Part shown: piece by piece, positions 25,447-33,111 of the stretch
Numbering within the stretch: the stretch's first letter is position 1
How the letters are laid out: every line of letters begins with the position of its first letter
Assembly: GCA_039810245.1 (NCBI GenBank)
Contig: JBDHWQ010000023.1
Location: forward strand, 3,527 to 67,526
Origin: CALDSL01 sp039810245
GTDB taxonomy: Bacteria > Chloroflexota > Anaerolineae > Anaerolineales > Anaerolineaceae
DNA length: 64,000 bases
Direction of reading: 5' to 3'
Notes under the pieces: generated by a model
Seen by the model: only the letters and a program-made list of their open reading frames with translations
The model's database searches: none
Told to the model about the DNA's origin: nothing
Program-made: the position numbers and the translations under genes

Positions 25447-25932
25447 TTAACCTGCGTTCTGCCTTTCCGGTTGTTTTTGCACGTTCTCGCGTTCCTGTTC
25501 CCATAGCTGTGCAAATCGTTCAAAAACGATGGCGATGAATTCTATTTCATCCTCTGAAAACTCTGCGATTAACGCTGCCTGTGCCTTTCGCGCCGGTTCA
25601 AACCACGCCGCGACTTTTTCCGCGCTCGATTTTGCCGGAAAGATCAGCGTTCCGCGGCGGTCATGAGGGTTCGGCTGGCGTTCAATCAAGCCCGCTTTTT
25701 CGAGGCGGTCAAGCATGGCCGTTGCCGCGCCGGATGTGAGACCGGTATGCCGGGCAATTTTGGATGGCGTGGAAACGCCCTCGAGAAACAAGAGCCTGAG
25801 ACATTCCATGTCGGTTGCGTTGAGCCCGGCCCACTCGTTCATTGCGTTGCGGAACAGCGTCAACTGTACGCCATAATCCCTGACCGCGCTCAAAGCCCGG
25901 ATTTTCAAATCTGTATTCGTTGGATCTGCCAT
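25447..25932 (-). CDS. MarR-family transcriptional regulator
   Basis: The ATG at 25932 is preceded by GAGGC, and the frame upstream lacks a ribosome site. The 161-residue protein has the MarR winged helix: NATDMECLRLLFLEGVSTPS, KIARHTGLTSGAATAMLDRL, EKAGLIERQPNPHDRRGTLI with the Asp-Arg-Arg wing. An N-terminal and a C-terminal helix provide the dimer interface. It is transcribed divergently from the DUF1801 gene across 125 bp with AT-rich repeats, so it probably controls that gene and itself. Confidence 0.92.
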   Translation of the reverse strand: MADPTNTDLKIRALSAVRDYGVQLTLFRNAMNEWAGLNATDMECLRLLFLEGVSTPSKIARHTGLTSGAATAMLDRLEKAGLIERQPNPHDRRGTLIFPAKSSAEKVAAWFEPARKAQAALIAEFSEDEIEFIAIVFERFAQLWEQERENVQKQPERQNAG

Positions 25933-25942
25933 AAAAAGCCTC

Positions 25943-25977
25943 TTGACATTATCTTTATTATGAAGTATCTTTATTAT
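25943..25977. promoter_or_regulatory. Promoter and candidate operator between marR and the DUF1801 gene
   Basis: On the plus strand TTGACA (25943-25948) and TATCTT (25966-25971) are 17 bp apart. A 12-bp direct repeat, TATCTTTATTAT, occurs at 25950-25961 and 25966-25977, overlapping the spacer and -10 box. Such a repeat in a divergent marR region is a likely binding site for the MarR protein, repressing both directions. Confidence 0.6.
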
Positions 25978-26057
25978 ATAACATAAACCATGTGGATGCA
26001 AGCATCTTGCGGAAACAAGGAAAGAGATCAACCCCGATTTCGTGTCAGGAGGTTTTT

Positions 26058-26534
26058 ATGGGTGAACAATCAAAAACGCAAAAATCTGCCAGGAGTGCCG
26101 CGGCGGATCAGACATCTCAGGGATTTACGGAAGATGAAAAAGCCGCGATGCGTGAGCGCGCCAAAGAATTGAAAGCGCAAGCACGCGCGGGTAAGGACAG
26201 AGAGGCTGGAGAAAAGGCAGTGCTCGAGAAGATCGCCGAGCTTCCGGAATCAGACCGCCGCATGGCCGAGCGCATTCATGCGATTGTCTCAACCCATGCG
26301 CCCGCGCTCCTGCCGCGTACCTGGTACGGGATGCCCGCATATACCCTTGACGGTAAGGTGGTATGTTTCTTCCAGGCAGCCGCGAAGTTCGATGCCAGGT
26401 ATGCTACTTTTGGTTTTAACGATTCGGCCAACCTTGACGATGGGTCCATGTGGCCGACTGCTTTCGCGCTCAAGGAGATCACCGCCGCGGAAGAGGAGAT
26501 GATCACCGCGCTGGTGAGAAAAGCAGTAAGCTGA
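26058..26534 (+). CDS. DUF1801 (YdhG-like) domain protein
   Basis: The ATG at 26058 follows CAGGAGGTTTTT, a near-ideal ribosome site, and is preferred to an earlier in-frame start at 25992. The 158-residue protein has a charged helical N-terminus (AMRERAKELKAQARAGKDRE) and a YdhG/DUF1801 fold (LPRTWYGMPAYTLDGKVVCF, then YATFGFNDSANLDDGSMWPT). Bacillus relatives are described as frataxin-like iron chaperones, but the family is broad. It is divergent from marR and probably its target. Confidence 0.85.
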   Translation: MGEQSKTQKSARSAAADQTSQGFTEDEKAAMRERAKELKAQARAGKDREAGEKAVLEKIAELPESDRRMAERIHAIVSTHAPALLPRTWYGMPAYTLDGKVVCFFQAAAKFDARYATFGFNDSANLDDGSMWPTAFALKEITAAEEEMITALVRKAVS

Positions 26535-26623
26535 TCCAAAACCGCCAGGGTTGCCGTTTGTGATTGTGAGGCATCCAGCGGAGCCGGGTATGCTACCGGC
26601 CCTGGTTCGAAGCTGGACATGAA

Positions 26624-26665
26624 AACCGCCCCGGGGCTGACTCGAACGCAGACCCCGGGACGGTT
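26624..26665. terminator. GC-rich hairpin after the DUF1801 gene
   Basis: AACCG-C-CCCGGGG (26624-26636) pairs with CCCCGGG-A-CGGTT (26653-26665), with one opposed mismatch. It lies 90 bp after the stop codon. No T-tract follows, so it may be a transcript-end stabiliser rather than an intrinsic terminator. Confidence 0.4.
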
Positions 26666-26768
26666 CTGTGTTCAGGCCAGCACGCATAAGAATACCGTAA
26701 GCGGATGGCCTTTAGCGGTTCCAGGTTTTCTCGCGAATGCCGTTCCTGCCCGGGCTACAGCGCCGATG

Positions 26769-26774
26769 TATAAT
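26769..26774 (+). promoter_or_regulatory. TATAAT -10 box just upstream of MalT-like regulator 2
   Basis: The hexamer ends 10 nt before the ATG at 26785, leaving room for only a 2-4 nt leader. No ribosome site is visible. Confidence 0.5.
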
Positions 26775-26784
26775 CGAATTTAGA

Positions 26785-29532
26785 ATGCTTCCCTCTCTCC
26801 TTTCCACCAAGCTATTCATCCCCCCGGTGCGCGAAGGCGCGGTTACGCGGTCGCGTCTGATCCAAAAATTGATGACCGGCCTGGGATGCCCGGGCTGTTT
26901 TGCCCTGCTCTCGGGACCGGCCGGTTTTGGGAAAACGACGCTGCTGAGCGAATTTGCAGCACAAAGCAGGCAGCCGGTTGCCTGGCTTTCCCTGGATGAA
27001 GGCGATAACGAACCCAACCGGTTTTGGGCTTACCTGATCAAAGCCTGCCAAACTGCCGTCCCCCAGGCCGGTGAAACCGCGCTGGCGCTGCTGCGCTCCC
27101 CGCAGCCTGTCACCGATGACGCCATCCCCACACTGCTGATCAATGATTTGGCCGGCCGGCAAGAGCCGCTGGTGCTGGTTTTCGACGATTACCATGCTAT
27201 TCAGAACCCTGCCTTGCATGCGGGGGTTTTGTTTCTGCTCGACCATCTGCCCAATCACATCCATTTGATTGTGGCGACCCGCACAGATCCCCCCTGGCCA
27301 TTGGCGCGTTTCCGCGCGCGTAACCGCATGATAGAGATCCGCGCGCAAGATTTGCGCTTTACCCTTGATGAGGCGGCGGCGTTCTTCCGACAGACGATGG
27401 GGCTGGCCCTTTCAACCGGCTCGCTGGCGGCCCTGTCTGAGCGTACCGAAGGCTGGGCTGCAGGCCTGCAACTTGCCGCGCTCTCCATGCAGGGGCGCGG
27501 TGATGCAGATGCGTTTATCCAGGCTTTCACCGGCAGTAATGTGTACATCGCTGAATACCTGATCGATGAAGTTCTCAGGCGCCAGCCCGAGGAGCTGCAG
27601 GCGTTCTTGCTGCAAACCTCCATTCTAGACCGGCTGAGCGGCGCGTTGTGCGATGCTGTCACCGGCCGCGAGGGCGGCGAGGCAGCGCTTAAGGCGCTGC
27701 AGCAGGCCAACATTTTTATCATCCCGTTGGATGATGAAGGCCGGTGGTTTCGGTACCACCGCCTGTTTGCCGACCTGTTGAAGGCCCGCCTGCACACCAG
27801 CAGCCCGAAATCCATGCTGGAGCGCTTACATCAAAACGCGGCTGGCTGGTACGAACACAATGGCATGGTCGGTGAGGCGGTAGAACACAGCCTGTCTGCG
27901 GGGGATTACCCGCGGATGGTGCGCCTGGTGGAAGCCGCTGCCCTGCCACTGATCCTGCAAGCCAATGTGCGCACGGTCGAAGCCTGGCTCCAGGCTATCC
28001 CGGAGGCGCTGGTTGAAAAAAGCGCTCGCATCAATATGGCTCACGCCTGGATGAACCTGCTGCGCGGGATGCCGCAGCAGGCCGCGCCATATCTCGAACG
28101 GCTGCGCGATATTTTTGCGGCTGCTGGTCCCACCGTTCAGGACCCGTCGCTGCAAGCAGAATGGCTGGCGATCCAGGCGGAGCTGTTGATTGCCCAGGGG
28201 CGGGCAATGGAAAGCCGCGATCTGGCCATCCGGGCGCAGGAGATGCTGCCGCAGGTGGAACCTTACGCTCGCAGCATGCTGTACGTCACGCTGGCAAAGG
28301 CTTACCAGCAAACCCTGGACGATGACCGCGCCATGCAGGTGTTCCAGATGATCGTCCAGGATGCCCGCCAGAGTGGCGACATTACCTTTGAAGTGTTGGG
28401 CACTTCAGCCCAGGCGCAGACAGTTTTAAAGCAGGGTCGGCTTCATCACACCTTTGAAATTGCCAACGAGGGCATTCGCCGGGTGGAGCAGTCGGGCATT
28501 CACGTGCCATTCAGCGCTACCCTGTATGGTGAGCTGGGGCAGGTCTACTTTCACTGGCACAAGTTTGATCTTGCCAGGCAGAATTTGCGCCGTTCGATGG
28601 AGATCAGCGGCAGAAGCGGCTATAGCGATCCGGAGATTTACTTCCACCTGATGCTATCCAAAATGTGCCAGATGGAGGGCGATATCGAAGGCACGGTGCA
28701 GGAAATGGAGCAGGCCAGCCGGTTGGCACGCATGATCCCGCCGGTGATGGTGCGCGCAAACATGATTGCGCAGCAGGTGCGCGTGTACCTGGATAGCGGC
28801 CAACGGGCTGCCGCCGAGCACCTGCTGGCAGCCGAAGGGTTCCGTTTTGATGATGCTTTTATTTTTCCTGATCTGCCCCCCGGCGCGCCCGTTACCCTGG
28901 AGGCCGGGCTGGTGTATAACAGCGCTTTGCGGGTGATGCTTTCGCGCGCGCAAAGCGGCCGGCCGGACCTGGCGGCCGCGATCGAGCTGGCCGGGCGGTT
29001 GATCGAAGGCGAGCTGCGCAGCGGGCATCTGCCAGCGGCGCTGGAGACACTGCTGCTGCTCAGCCAGATGCACGCGCTGCTGGGTGACCATTCGGCCAGC
29101 CGGGCCGCGGCCGGCCGGGCGCTCGCGCTGGCCGAGCCGGAAGGTTTCCTCAGCACGTTTGTCGAAGAGGGCCGGCCGCTGGCCGCAATCCTCAAGGAGC
29201 TTGCCGGCCAGGAACACTCTGCATTTCTTCAGGAGGTTCTTGGCGCTTATCCTGCTGCGGATGACGCGGGTGAGGCCACCCGGCCCATCTCGGCAGCCAG
29301 CCCGTCCGTTCCGCAAGTGCCTCTGGTTGAGCCATTATCCGCGCGCGAGCTGGAAGTGCTGCGGCTGATTGCCGCCGGCGATTCTAACCGCGTGATCGCC
29401 GAAAAGCTGGTTATCACGGTCAGCGCGGTCAAAAAACACAGCGGGAATATTTACGGCAAATTGGCCGTTAATAGCCGCACGCAGGCCGTTTCGCTCGCCC
29501 GGCAGTTGGGGCTGCTCGCTACACACGAGTAA
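26785..29532 (+). CDS. MalT-like LuxR-family transcriptional regulator (2)
   Basis: The ATG at 26785 starts MLPSLLSTKLFIPP, matching the start of the first MalT-like regulator; an open frame upstream runs through the promoter. The 915-residue protein has Walker A SGPAGFGKTT (about residues 43-52), Walker B LVLVFDDYHAIQ, GWAAGLQLAAL, YLIDEVLRRQPEELQAFLLQ, TPR-like repeats, and a C-terminal LuxR HTH (LSARELEVLRLIAAG, ITVSAVKKHSGNIYGKLAVN). It lies upstream of two DUF4386-like genes, a flavodoxin and the small conserved protein, in the same direction. That repeats the arrangement of the first regulator. Confidence 0.93.
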   Translation: MLPSLLSTKLFIPPVREGAVTRSRLIQKLMTGLGCPGCFALLSGPAGFGKTTLLSEFAAQSRQPVAWLSLDEGDNEPNRFWAYLIKACQTAVPQAGETALALLRSPQPVTDDAIPTLLINDLAGRQEPLVLVFDDYHAIQNPALHAGVLFLLDHLPNHIHLIVATRTDPPWPLARFRARNRMIEIRAQDLRFTLDEAAAFFRQTMGLALSTGSLAALSERTEGWAAGLQLAALSMQGRGDADAFIQAFTGSNVYIAEYLIDEVLRRQPEELQAFLLQTSILDRLSGALCDAVTGREGGEAALKALQQANIFIIPLDDEGRWFRYHRLFADLLKARLHTSSPKSMLERLHQNAAGWYEHNGMVGEAVEHSLSAGDYPRMVRLVEAAALPLILQANVRTVEAWLQAIPEALVEKSARINMAHAWMNLLRGMPQQAAPYLERLRDIFAAAGPTVQDPSLQAEWLAIQAELLIAQGRAMESRDLAIRAQEMLPQVEPYARSMLYVTLAKAYQQTLDDDRAMQVFQMIVQDARQSGDITFEVLGTSAQAQTVLKQGRLHHTFEIANEGIRRVEQSGIHVPFSATLYGELGQVYFHWHKFDLARQNLRRSMEISGRSGYSDPEIYFHLMLSKMCQMEGDIEGTVQEMEQASRLARMIPPVMVRANMIAQQVRVYLDSGQRAAAEHLLAAEGFRFDDAFIFPDLPPGAPVTLEAGLVYNSALRVMLSRAQSGRPDLAAAIELAGRLIEGELRSGHLPAALETLLLLSQMHALLGDHSASRAAAGRALALAEPEGFLSTFVEEGRPLAAILKELAGQEHSAFLQEVLGAYPAADDAGEATRPISAASPSVPQVPLVEPLSARELEVLRLIAAGDSNRVIAEKLVITVSAVKKHSGNIYGKLAVNSRTQAVSLARQLGLLATHE

Positions 29533-29565
29533 CTGCGCGCTTCTTCTAATCGCATCCGGCCTGGA

Positions 29566-29597
29566 GGGCAGGTGTACTTTGGTACACCTGCCCTTTT
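29566..29597 (+). terminator. Intrinsic terminator after MalT-like regulator 2
   Basis: A perfect 12-bp stem, GGGCAGGTGTAC (29566-29577) with its complement at 29582-29593, closes a 4-nt loop and is followed by TTTT. It separates the regulator from the following membrane genes. Confidence 0.85.
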
Positions 29598-29692
29598 AAT
29601 CCGCGCGCCAGCAAGACGCCACTTTCGGACAATGACACGGCCTGCACCGCGGCATATATTGGTATGGAAAACCCATTCTGAAGGAGTATGAA

Positions 29693-30460
29693 ATGTCCAT
29701 TCCAAGCACTGCCATTCAACAGCAAACTACCCGGCACGCGCCGGCAAGCTCGCCCTGGCGCAGCGTTTGCATACTGGGCGGCGCTGCCGCGCTGCTGACC
29801 GTGCTGACCGCGCTGATCGAAATGCTGATTACATTTTTGCCGGGCGGTTATACCAGCGCCGGAACCGTGATCGAGTGGTTTGCGCTGCTCCAGGCGAACC
29901 CCTTCCTGGGGATGCGCAACCTGGGGCTGCTCAACATCATCATGACCGCGCTGAGCATACCTCTGATCTTTGCCCTGTATTGGGTGCACCGGGATACTAC
30001 CCCGGCTTCTGCCGCCCTGGCGCTGATCCTCGCGCTGATCGGCCTGGCCGTGTTCTACGCCACCAACCGCGCCTTCCCCATGTACGACCTGAGCGCGCGT
30101 TACGCTGCGGCTTCCAGCGAGGCTGAACGAGCGATGATTTCGGCGGCCGGGCAGGCCATGCTGTCGGTCGGGCAGAGCCACACGCCGGGCACGTTTCTGG
30201 CCTTCTTCTTCTCTGAGGTCGCCGGCATCCTCATGGCGGTGGTCGTTCTGCGTGGCAGGCTGCTCAACCGCGCGGCGGCTTTGGCCGGGCTGGTGGGCTA
30301 CAGCTTCCTGCTGGTCTTCGAAGTGCTTTCGTCCTTTGTGCCATCCTCTCACCAGGCAATTCTGGTCATCGCGATGGTTGGCGGGCTTGCCAACCTTACC
30401 TGGTACATCCTGGCTGGCATTAGCCTTTTCCGCCTGAGCCGGTTCACGAACGGCCGTTGA
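29693..30460 (+). CDS. DUF4386-like polytopic membrane protein (B1)
   Basis: The 255-residue product has about six or seven membrane helices. Core motifs are MRNLGLLNIIMTALSIPLIF, ATNRAFPMYDLSARYAAASS and TPGTFLAFFFSEVAGILMAV. The last aligns with TPGTFLGLAFTQIAGILIAT in the next gene, so these two are tandem paralogues, and both resemble DUF4386. AAGGAG precedes the ATG. A TATATT at about 29663 may be the -10 box, since the terminator upstream isolates this unit from the regulator. Function is unknown. Confidence 0.83.
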   Translation: MSIPSTAIQQQTTRHAPASSPWRSVCILGGAAALLTVLTALIEMLITFLPGGYTSAGTVIEWFALLQANPFLGMRNLGLLNIIMTALSIPLIFALYWVHRDTTPASAALALILALIGLAVFYATNRAFPMYDLSARYAAASSEAERAMISAAGQAMLSVGQSHTPGTFLAFFFSEVAGILMAVVVLRGRLLNRAAALAGLVGYSFLLVFEVLSSFVPSSHQAILVIAMVGGLANLTWYILAGISLFRLSRFTNGR

Positions 30461-30491
30461 TCCGCGATTGCAGAAAAATTCAGGGAAGAAA

Positions 30492-31268
30492 ATGGAAACA
30501 AACACACTGAATCCTCAAAATATTCCAACCGCGCGGCTCGCGCTGGTTACAGCAGATGCGCGCGGGACAACCCTCTACCGTGTGGCGGCGCTGATGTCGC
30601 TGTTGATTGTGCTCGCCGGGCTGACCGACGCGATTACCTCAATGGGCGTTGAGGCTTATGATAACCGCGCGGCCGCGATCAGCGATTGGTTGGCGCTGTT
30701 TCAAGACGACTCCTTTGCCGCGTTCAGCCGGCTGGGCCTGATCAATATCATTACCCTCTCGCTGGGTATCCCGATCTACCTGGCCTTCCAGCGGGCTTTT
30801 CAGCAGCGCCGCGCGCTGGTCGCCTTTGCCTCGATGCTGTTCTTCATCGGGACGGCGGTTTACCTGTCGAGCAATACCGTCTTTCCGCTGTACGCGCTCA
30901 GCCAGCAGTATGCCACTGCGCCCGCCGCGCAAAAGCCCATGCTGGAAGCCGCCGGGCAGGCGCTGCTGGAGCAAGGCGCAGACCTGACGCCGGGCACGTT
31001 TTTGGGGCTGGCCTTCACGCAGATCGCCGGCATACTGATCGCCACTACGATGCTGCGCAGTGCCATCTTCAGCCGGTGGACCGGCAGGCTGGGCCTGGCC
31101 GGGTTTAGCGTGATGCTTATCTTTTTCAGCCTTGCCGCTTTCCTTCCTGATCATTACGATACCGCCATGCTGATCTCCGCACCGGGTGGGCTGCTGTTGG
31201 TGGCATACCAACTGATGCTGGCGCGCAGGTTTTTCCAGCTCGCGAAATCCGAAAGGATGGACCAATGA
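30492..31268 (+). CDS. DUF4386-like polytopic membrane protein (B2)
   Basis: The ATG at 30492 follows GGGAAGAA; a TTG at 30468 would extend it by eight residues. The 258-residue protein shares motifs with B1: RLGLINIITLSLGIPIYLAF, SSNTVFPLYALSQQYATAPA and TPGTFLGLAFTQIAGILIAT. It probably has seven membrane helices. The stop codon overlaps the ATG of the flavodoxin gene (ATGA), so the two are translationally coupled. That coupling hints that a membrane redox process could be involved. Confidence 0.82.
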   Translation: METNTLNPQNIPTARLALVTADARGTTLYRVAALMSLLIVLAGLTDAITSMGVEAYDNRAAAISDWLALFQDDSFAAFSRLGLINIITLSLGIPIYLAFQRAFQQRRALVAFASMLFFIGTAVYLSSNTVFPLYALSQQYATAPAAQKPMLEAAGQALLEQGADLTPGTFLGLAFTQIAGILIATTMLRSAIFSRWTGRLGLAGFSVMLIFFSLAAFLPDHYDTAMLISAPGGLLLVAYQLMLARRFFQLAKSERMDQ

Positions 31269-31780
31269 ACAACGTATTGGTTACCTATGCCAGCCAGGGC
31301 GGCTCCACCGCCGGGGTTGCCGCAGCGATTGGCCGGGCGCTCACCGAGTATGGCGCGTGCGTGGATGTCTTGCCGGTGAGAAATGTTTGTGACCTGAATG
31401 GATACAATGCCGTCGTGGTTGGCAGCGCTGTGCACAGCGGCAAATGGATGCCGGAGATGATGGCATTTGTTGAGCGCTATCAAACCAGCCTGCAGCGCAT
31501 CCCAACCGCCGCTTTCCAGGTATGCATGATGCTGGCGACCGGAAATGAAGCCTACAAGGGCATGGCACACGACTGGTTTGCGCCCTTGCGCGCCTGTATT
31601 CGCCCGGCTGGTGAGGCAAGTTTTGCGGGGGCACTCTGGCCGGAGCGCTATCCCAAACTGACAGAAAAACTGGGGCTGCGCATCTTTCTGGCAGCCATCA
31701 AAGTGAAAGCGGGCGATTACCGCGATTGGGATGCCATCCACGATTGGGCATTGCAGATGGCGCCACGCTTAAGCCGGTAG
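31265..31780 (+). CDS. Flavodoxin-domain protein (HemG-like)
   Basis: The 171-residue protein has a flavodoxin fold: the FMN-phosphate loop VTYASQGGSTAGVAAAIG (residues 6-23), then VDVLPVRNVCDLNGYNAVVV, GSAVHSGKWMPEMMAFVERY and a C-terminal WDAIHDWALQM. The GSAVHSGKWxP pattern is that of menaquinone-dependent protoporphyrinogen oxidase (HemG)-type flavodoxins, although many such proteins in accessory loci are not haem enzymes. It is coupled to B2 by a 4-bp overlap. In cassette 1 the equivalent position is held by a quinone-oxidoreductase-like enzyme. Confidence 0.87.
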   Translation: MNNVLVTYASQGGSTAGVAAAIGRALTEYGACVDVLPVRNVCDLNGYNAVVVGSAVHSGKWMPEMMAFVERYQTSLQRIPTAAFQVCMMLATGNEAYKGMAHDWFAPLRACIRPAGEASFAGALWPERYPKLTEKLGLRIFLAAIKVKAGDYRDWDAIHDWALQMAPRLSR

Positions 31781-31788
31781 GCCTGCCA

Positions 31789-32013
31789 ATGAATACAGAA
31801 TTTATTTATGAGATTCAGACGGAAGGGCATCTAACGGAGCGTTGGTCCGAATGGTTTGACGGGCTTACGATCCGCAATGAGCCGGGTGGAGTGACGGTGC
31901 TGGCCGGCCCAATCTGCGATCAGGCGGCTCTGATCGGTGTGCTCGTCAAACTGCAGGCCCTCAACCTGACCATTCTCGCCGTCAGCAGATACCCGGTTGA
32001 GTCGAAGGGATGA
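31789..32013 (+). CDS. Small conserved protein of the MalT/DUF4386 cassette (paralogue of the gene at 12062)
   Basis: This 74-residue protein starts at the ATG at 31789, 8 bp after the flavodoxin stop. It reads EFIYEIQTEGHLTERWSEWF, then DGLTIRNEPGGVTVLAGPIC and DQAALIGVLVKLQALNLTIL. It aligns over nearly its whole length with the 86-residue product at 12062-12322. I cannot assign a function. Presence of one copy at the end of each MalT-regulated run suggests it is a fixed part of the system. Confidence 0.8.
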   Translation: MNTEFIYEIQTEGHLTERWSEWFDGLTIRNEPGGVTVLAGPICDQAALIGVLVKLQALNLTILAVSRYPVESKG

Positions 32014-32094
32014 AAGCTGGCCGGCCCACGCGCGCGGGCGCCGGGAAAAAAGTTCTGGCCGGGGAAACCCTTTATACTTGAAACTCTGAGAGTA

Positions 32095-32166
32095 GGTATA
32101 ATGCCTAAATCAAGATCGCAGGTGATCGGCGCGGGGGCTTCAGGGATGATGCCCGGTTTGCACGGC
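32095..32166 (+). pseudogene. Decayed duplicate of the 5' end of the HI0933-type flavoprotein gene
   Basis: Positions 32121-32151 match 33123-33153, the N-terminus of the flavoprotein gene, at 29 of 31 bases and encode VIGAGASGMM in both. The upstream GGTATAATG promoter box and AAGATCGC are also shared (32095-32103 against 33098-33106). In this copy the start codon is lost (ATC for ATG), one base is inserted, and the frame ends after about 20 codons at TGA (32167). It is a remnant of a duplicated or displaced gene start. Confidence 0.6.
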
Positions 32167-32219
32167 TGAACGAGGCTGAGTCTCATGCGGTACAATGCGC
32201 TCGGAAGGGAGAGGATATT

Positions 32220-32405
32220 ATGCTCAATGGAAAATCGATCCGTCTGCGGCCAGTGCGGGAAGCCGACCTCGATCAACTCTATACGTACCACCTGGAGATT
32301 GACAACCGGGGCAACTACTACCCGCGTGAAGTCCTCGCCGGGCCGGTGTTCCGCAGGCAGTTTCAGGAAACTGGTTTCTGGGGCAAGGCAGATGGTACCC
32401 TCTGC
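32220..32405 (+). pseudogene. Truncated GNAT-family N-acetyltransferase
   Basis: The ATG at 32220 follows GGAAGGGAGAGG and starts a typical GNAT N-terminus: MLNGKSIRLRPVREADLDQL, then YHLEIDNRGNYYPREV and FRRQFQETGFWGKADGTL. After about 62 residues the similarity ends where the frame enters the 3' end of the convergent DUF3592 gene. The acetyl-CoA binding motif is missing. A full gene would be about 180 residues, so about two thirds is lost. Confidence 0.7.
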
Positions 32406-32420
32406 CAGCCTGGCGCCTGC

Positions 32421-32864
32421 CTAGAGCAGCGCCAGCACCAGCAGAACCACGGCCAGCAGCAGCGCCCCTACGGCGGCAGCCACCTGTGCCGGCATCACCT
32501 TCTCCTGGTCTGAGATATGCTCCGAGGGATTCTGCGGGTTGTAGCGCACCTGGATCGAATCACCCATCGATTCCAGCAGTTTATCGGCCTGCGCGCGCAC
32601 GCCCTTGCTGCCCACAAAGAGCTTCTTCTCGAACGGGCCGCCCGGCGTAGCATAGCGGTAGGTCACTTCCGCCCGGTAGCTGTGGCCTCTGCCATTGGTG
32701 TTGCGGACGGATGAGACATCTCTGGCGAGCACCGTACCGGGTACCACCGGCCATTCTGCGCTGGCGGACTTTCTGCGATAGATGCTCATCACCTTCAGGC
32801 CGGAATAGATGCTGAAGCCGATCATGATCACGGCCAGCAAAATCATAGAGAACTGTGCGTTCAT
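32421..32864 (-). CDS. DUF3592 domain membrane protein
   Basis: The ATG at 32864 follows AGGGGACGCC. The 147-residue product has an N-terminal membrane helix, an extracytoplasmic beta domain with WPVVPGTVLARDV, YRAEVTYRYATPGGPF, and SIQVRYNPQNPSEHIS, then a C-terminal membrane helix. This is the DUF3592 layout. The function of the family is not known. Its 3' end adjoins the break point of the truncated acetyltransferase gene. Confidence 0.85.
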   Translation of the reverse strand: MNAQFSMILLAVIMIGFSIYSGLKVMSIYRRKSASAEWPVVPGTVLARDVSSVRNTNGRGHSYRAEVTYRYATPGGPFEKKLFVGSKGVRAQADKLLESMGDSIQVRYNPQNPSEHISDQEKVMPAQVAAAVGALLLAVVLLVLALL

Positions 32865-33099
32865 GGCGTCCCCTGTTCTATAACTTAGTGTGTGCCTGGA
32901 AAATTCCCTATGATATATATAACTTATTTTGGGTGCTTTTGTTTCAATCAACCTAAAAATTACACCATTCGAGTTGTATCGAAAACAACCCGCAGGCCTG
33001 CGGAGAAACGATTGGTTTTTCTATAGGTACATCCGTACTGCGCGATGGATCAGCACCGGTGAATTTGCGGTGCTGTTTTTGCGCGCCGCCTTCTTCCGG

Positions 33100-33105
33100 T
33101 ATAAT
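33100..33105 (+). promoter_or_regulatory. TATAAT -10 box, 6 nt before the start codon (leaderless)
   Basis: The hexamer at 33100-33105 is followed by GGCGGC and the ATG at 33112. The transcription start should fall on or beside the A of the ATG. Confidence 0.62.
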
Positions 33106-33111
33106 GGCGGC

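Noticed and set aside
26624..26665. GC-rich hairpin as a regulatory switch before MalT-like regulator 2
   Set aside because: It lies upstream of the likely promoter at 26769, so it belongs to the end of the preceding transcript.
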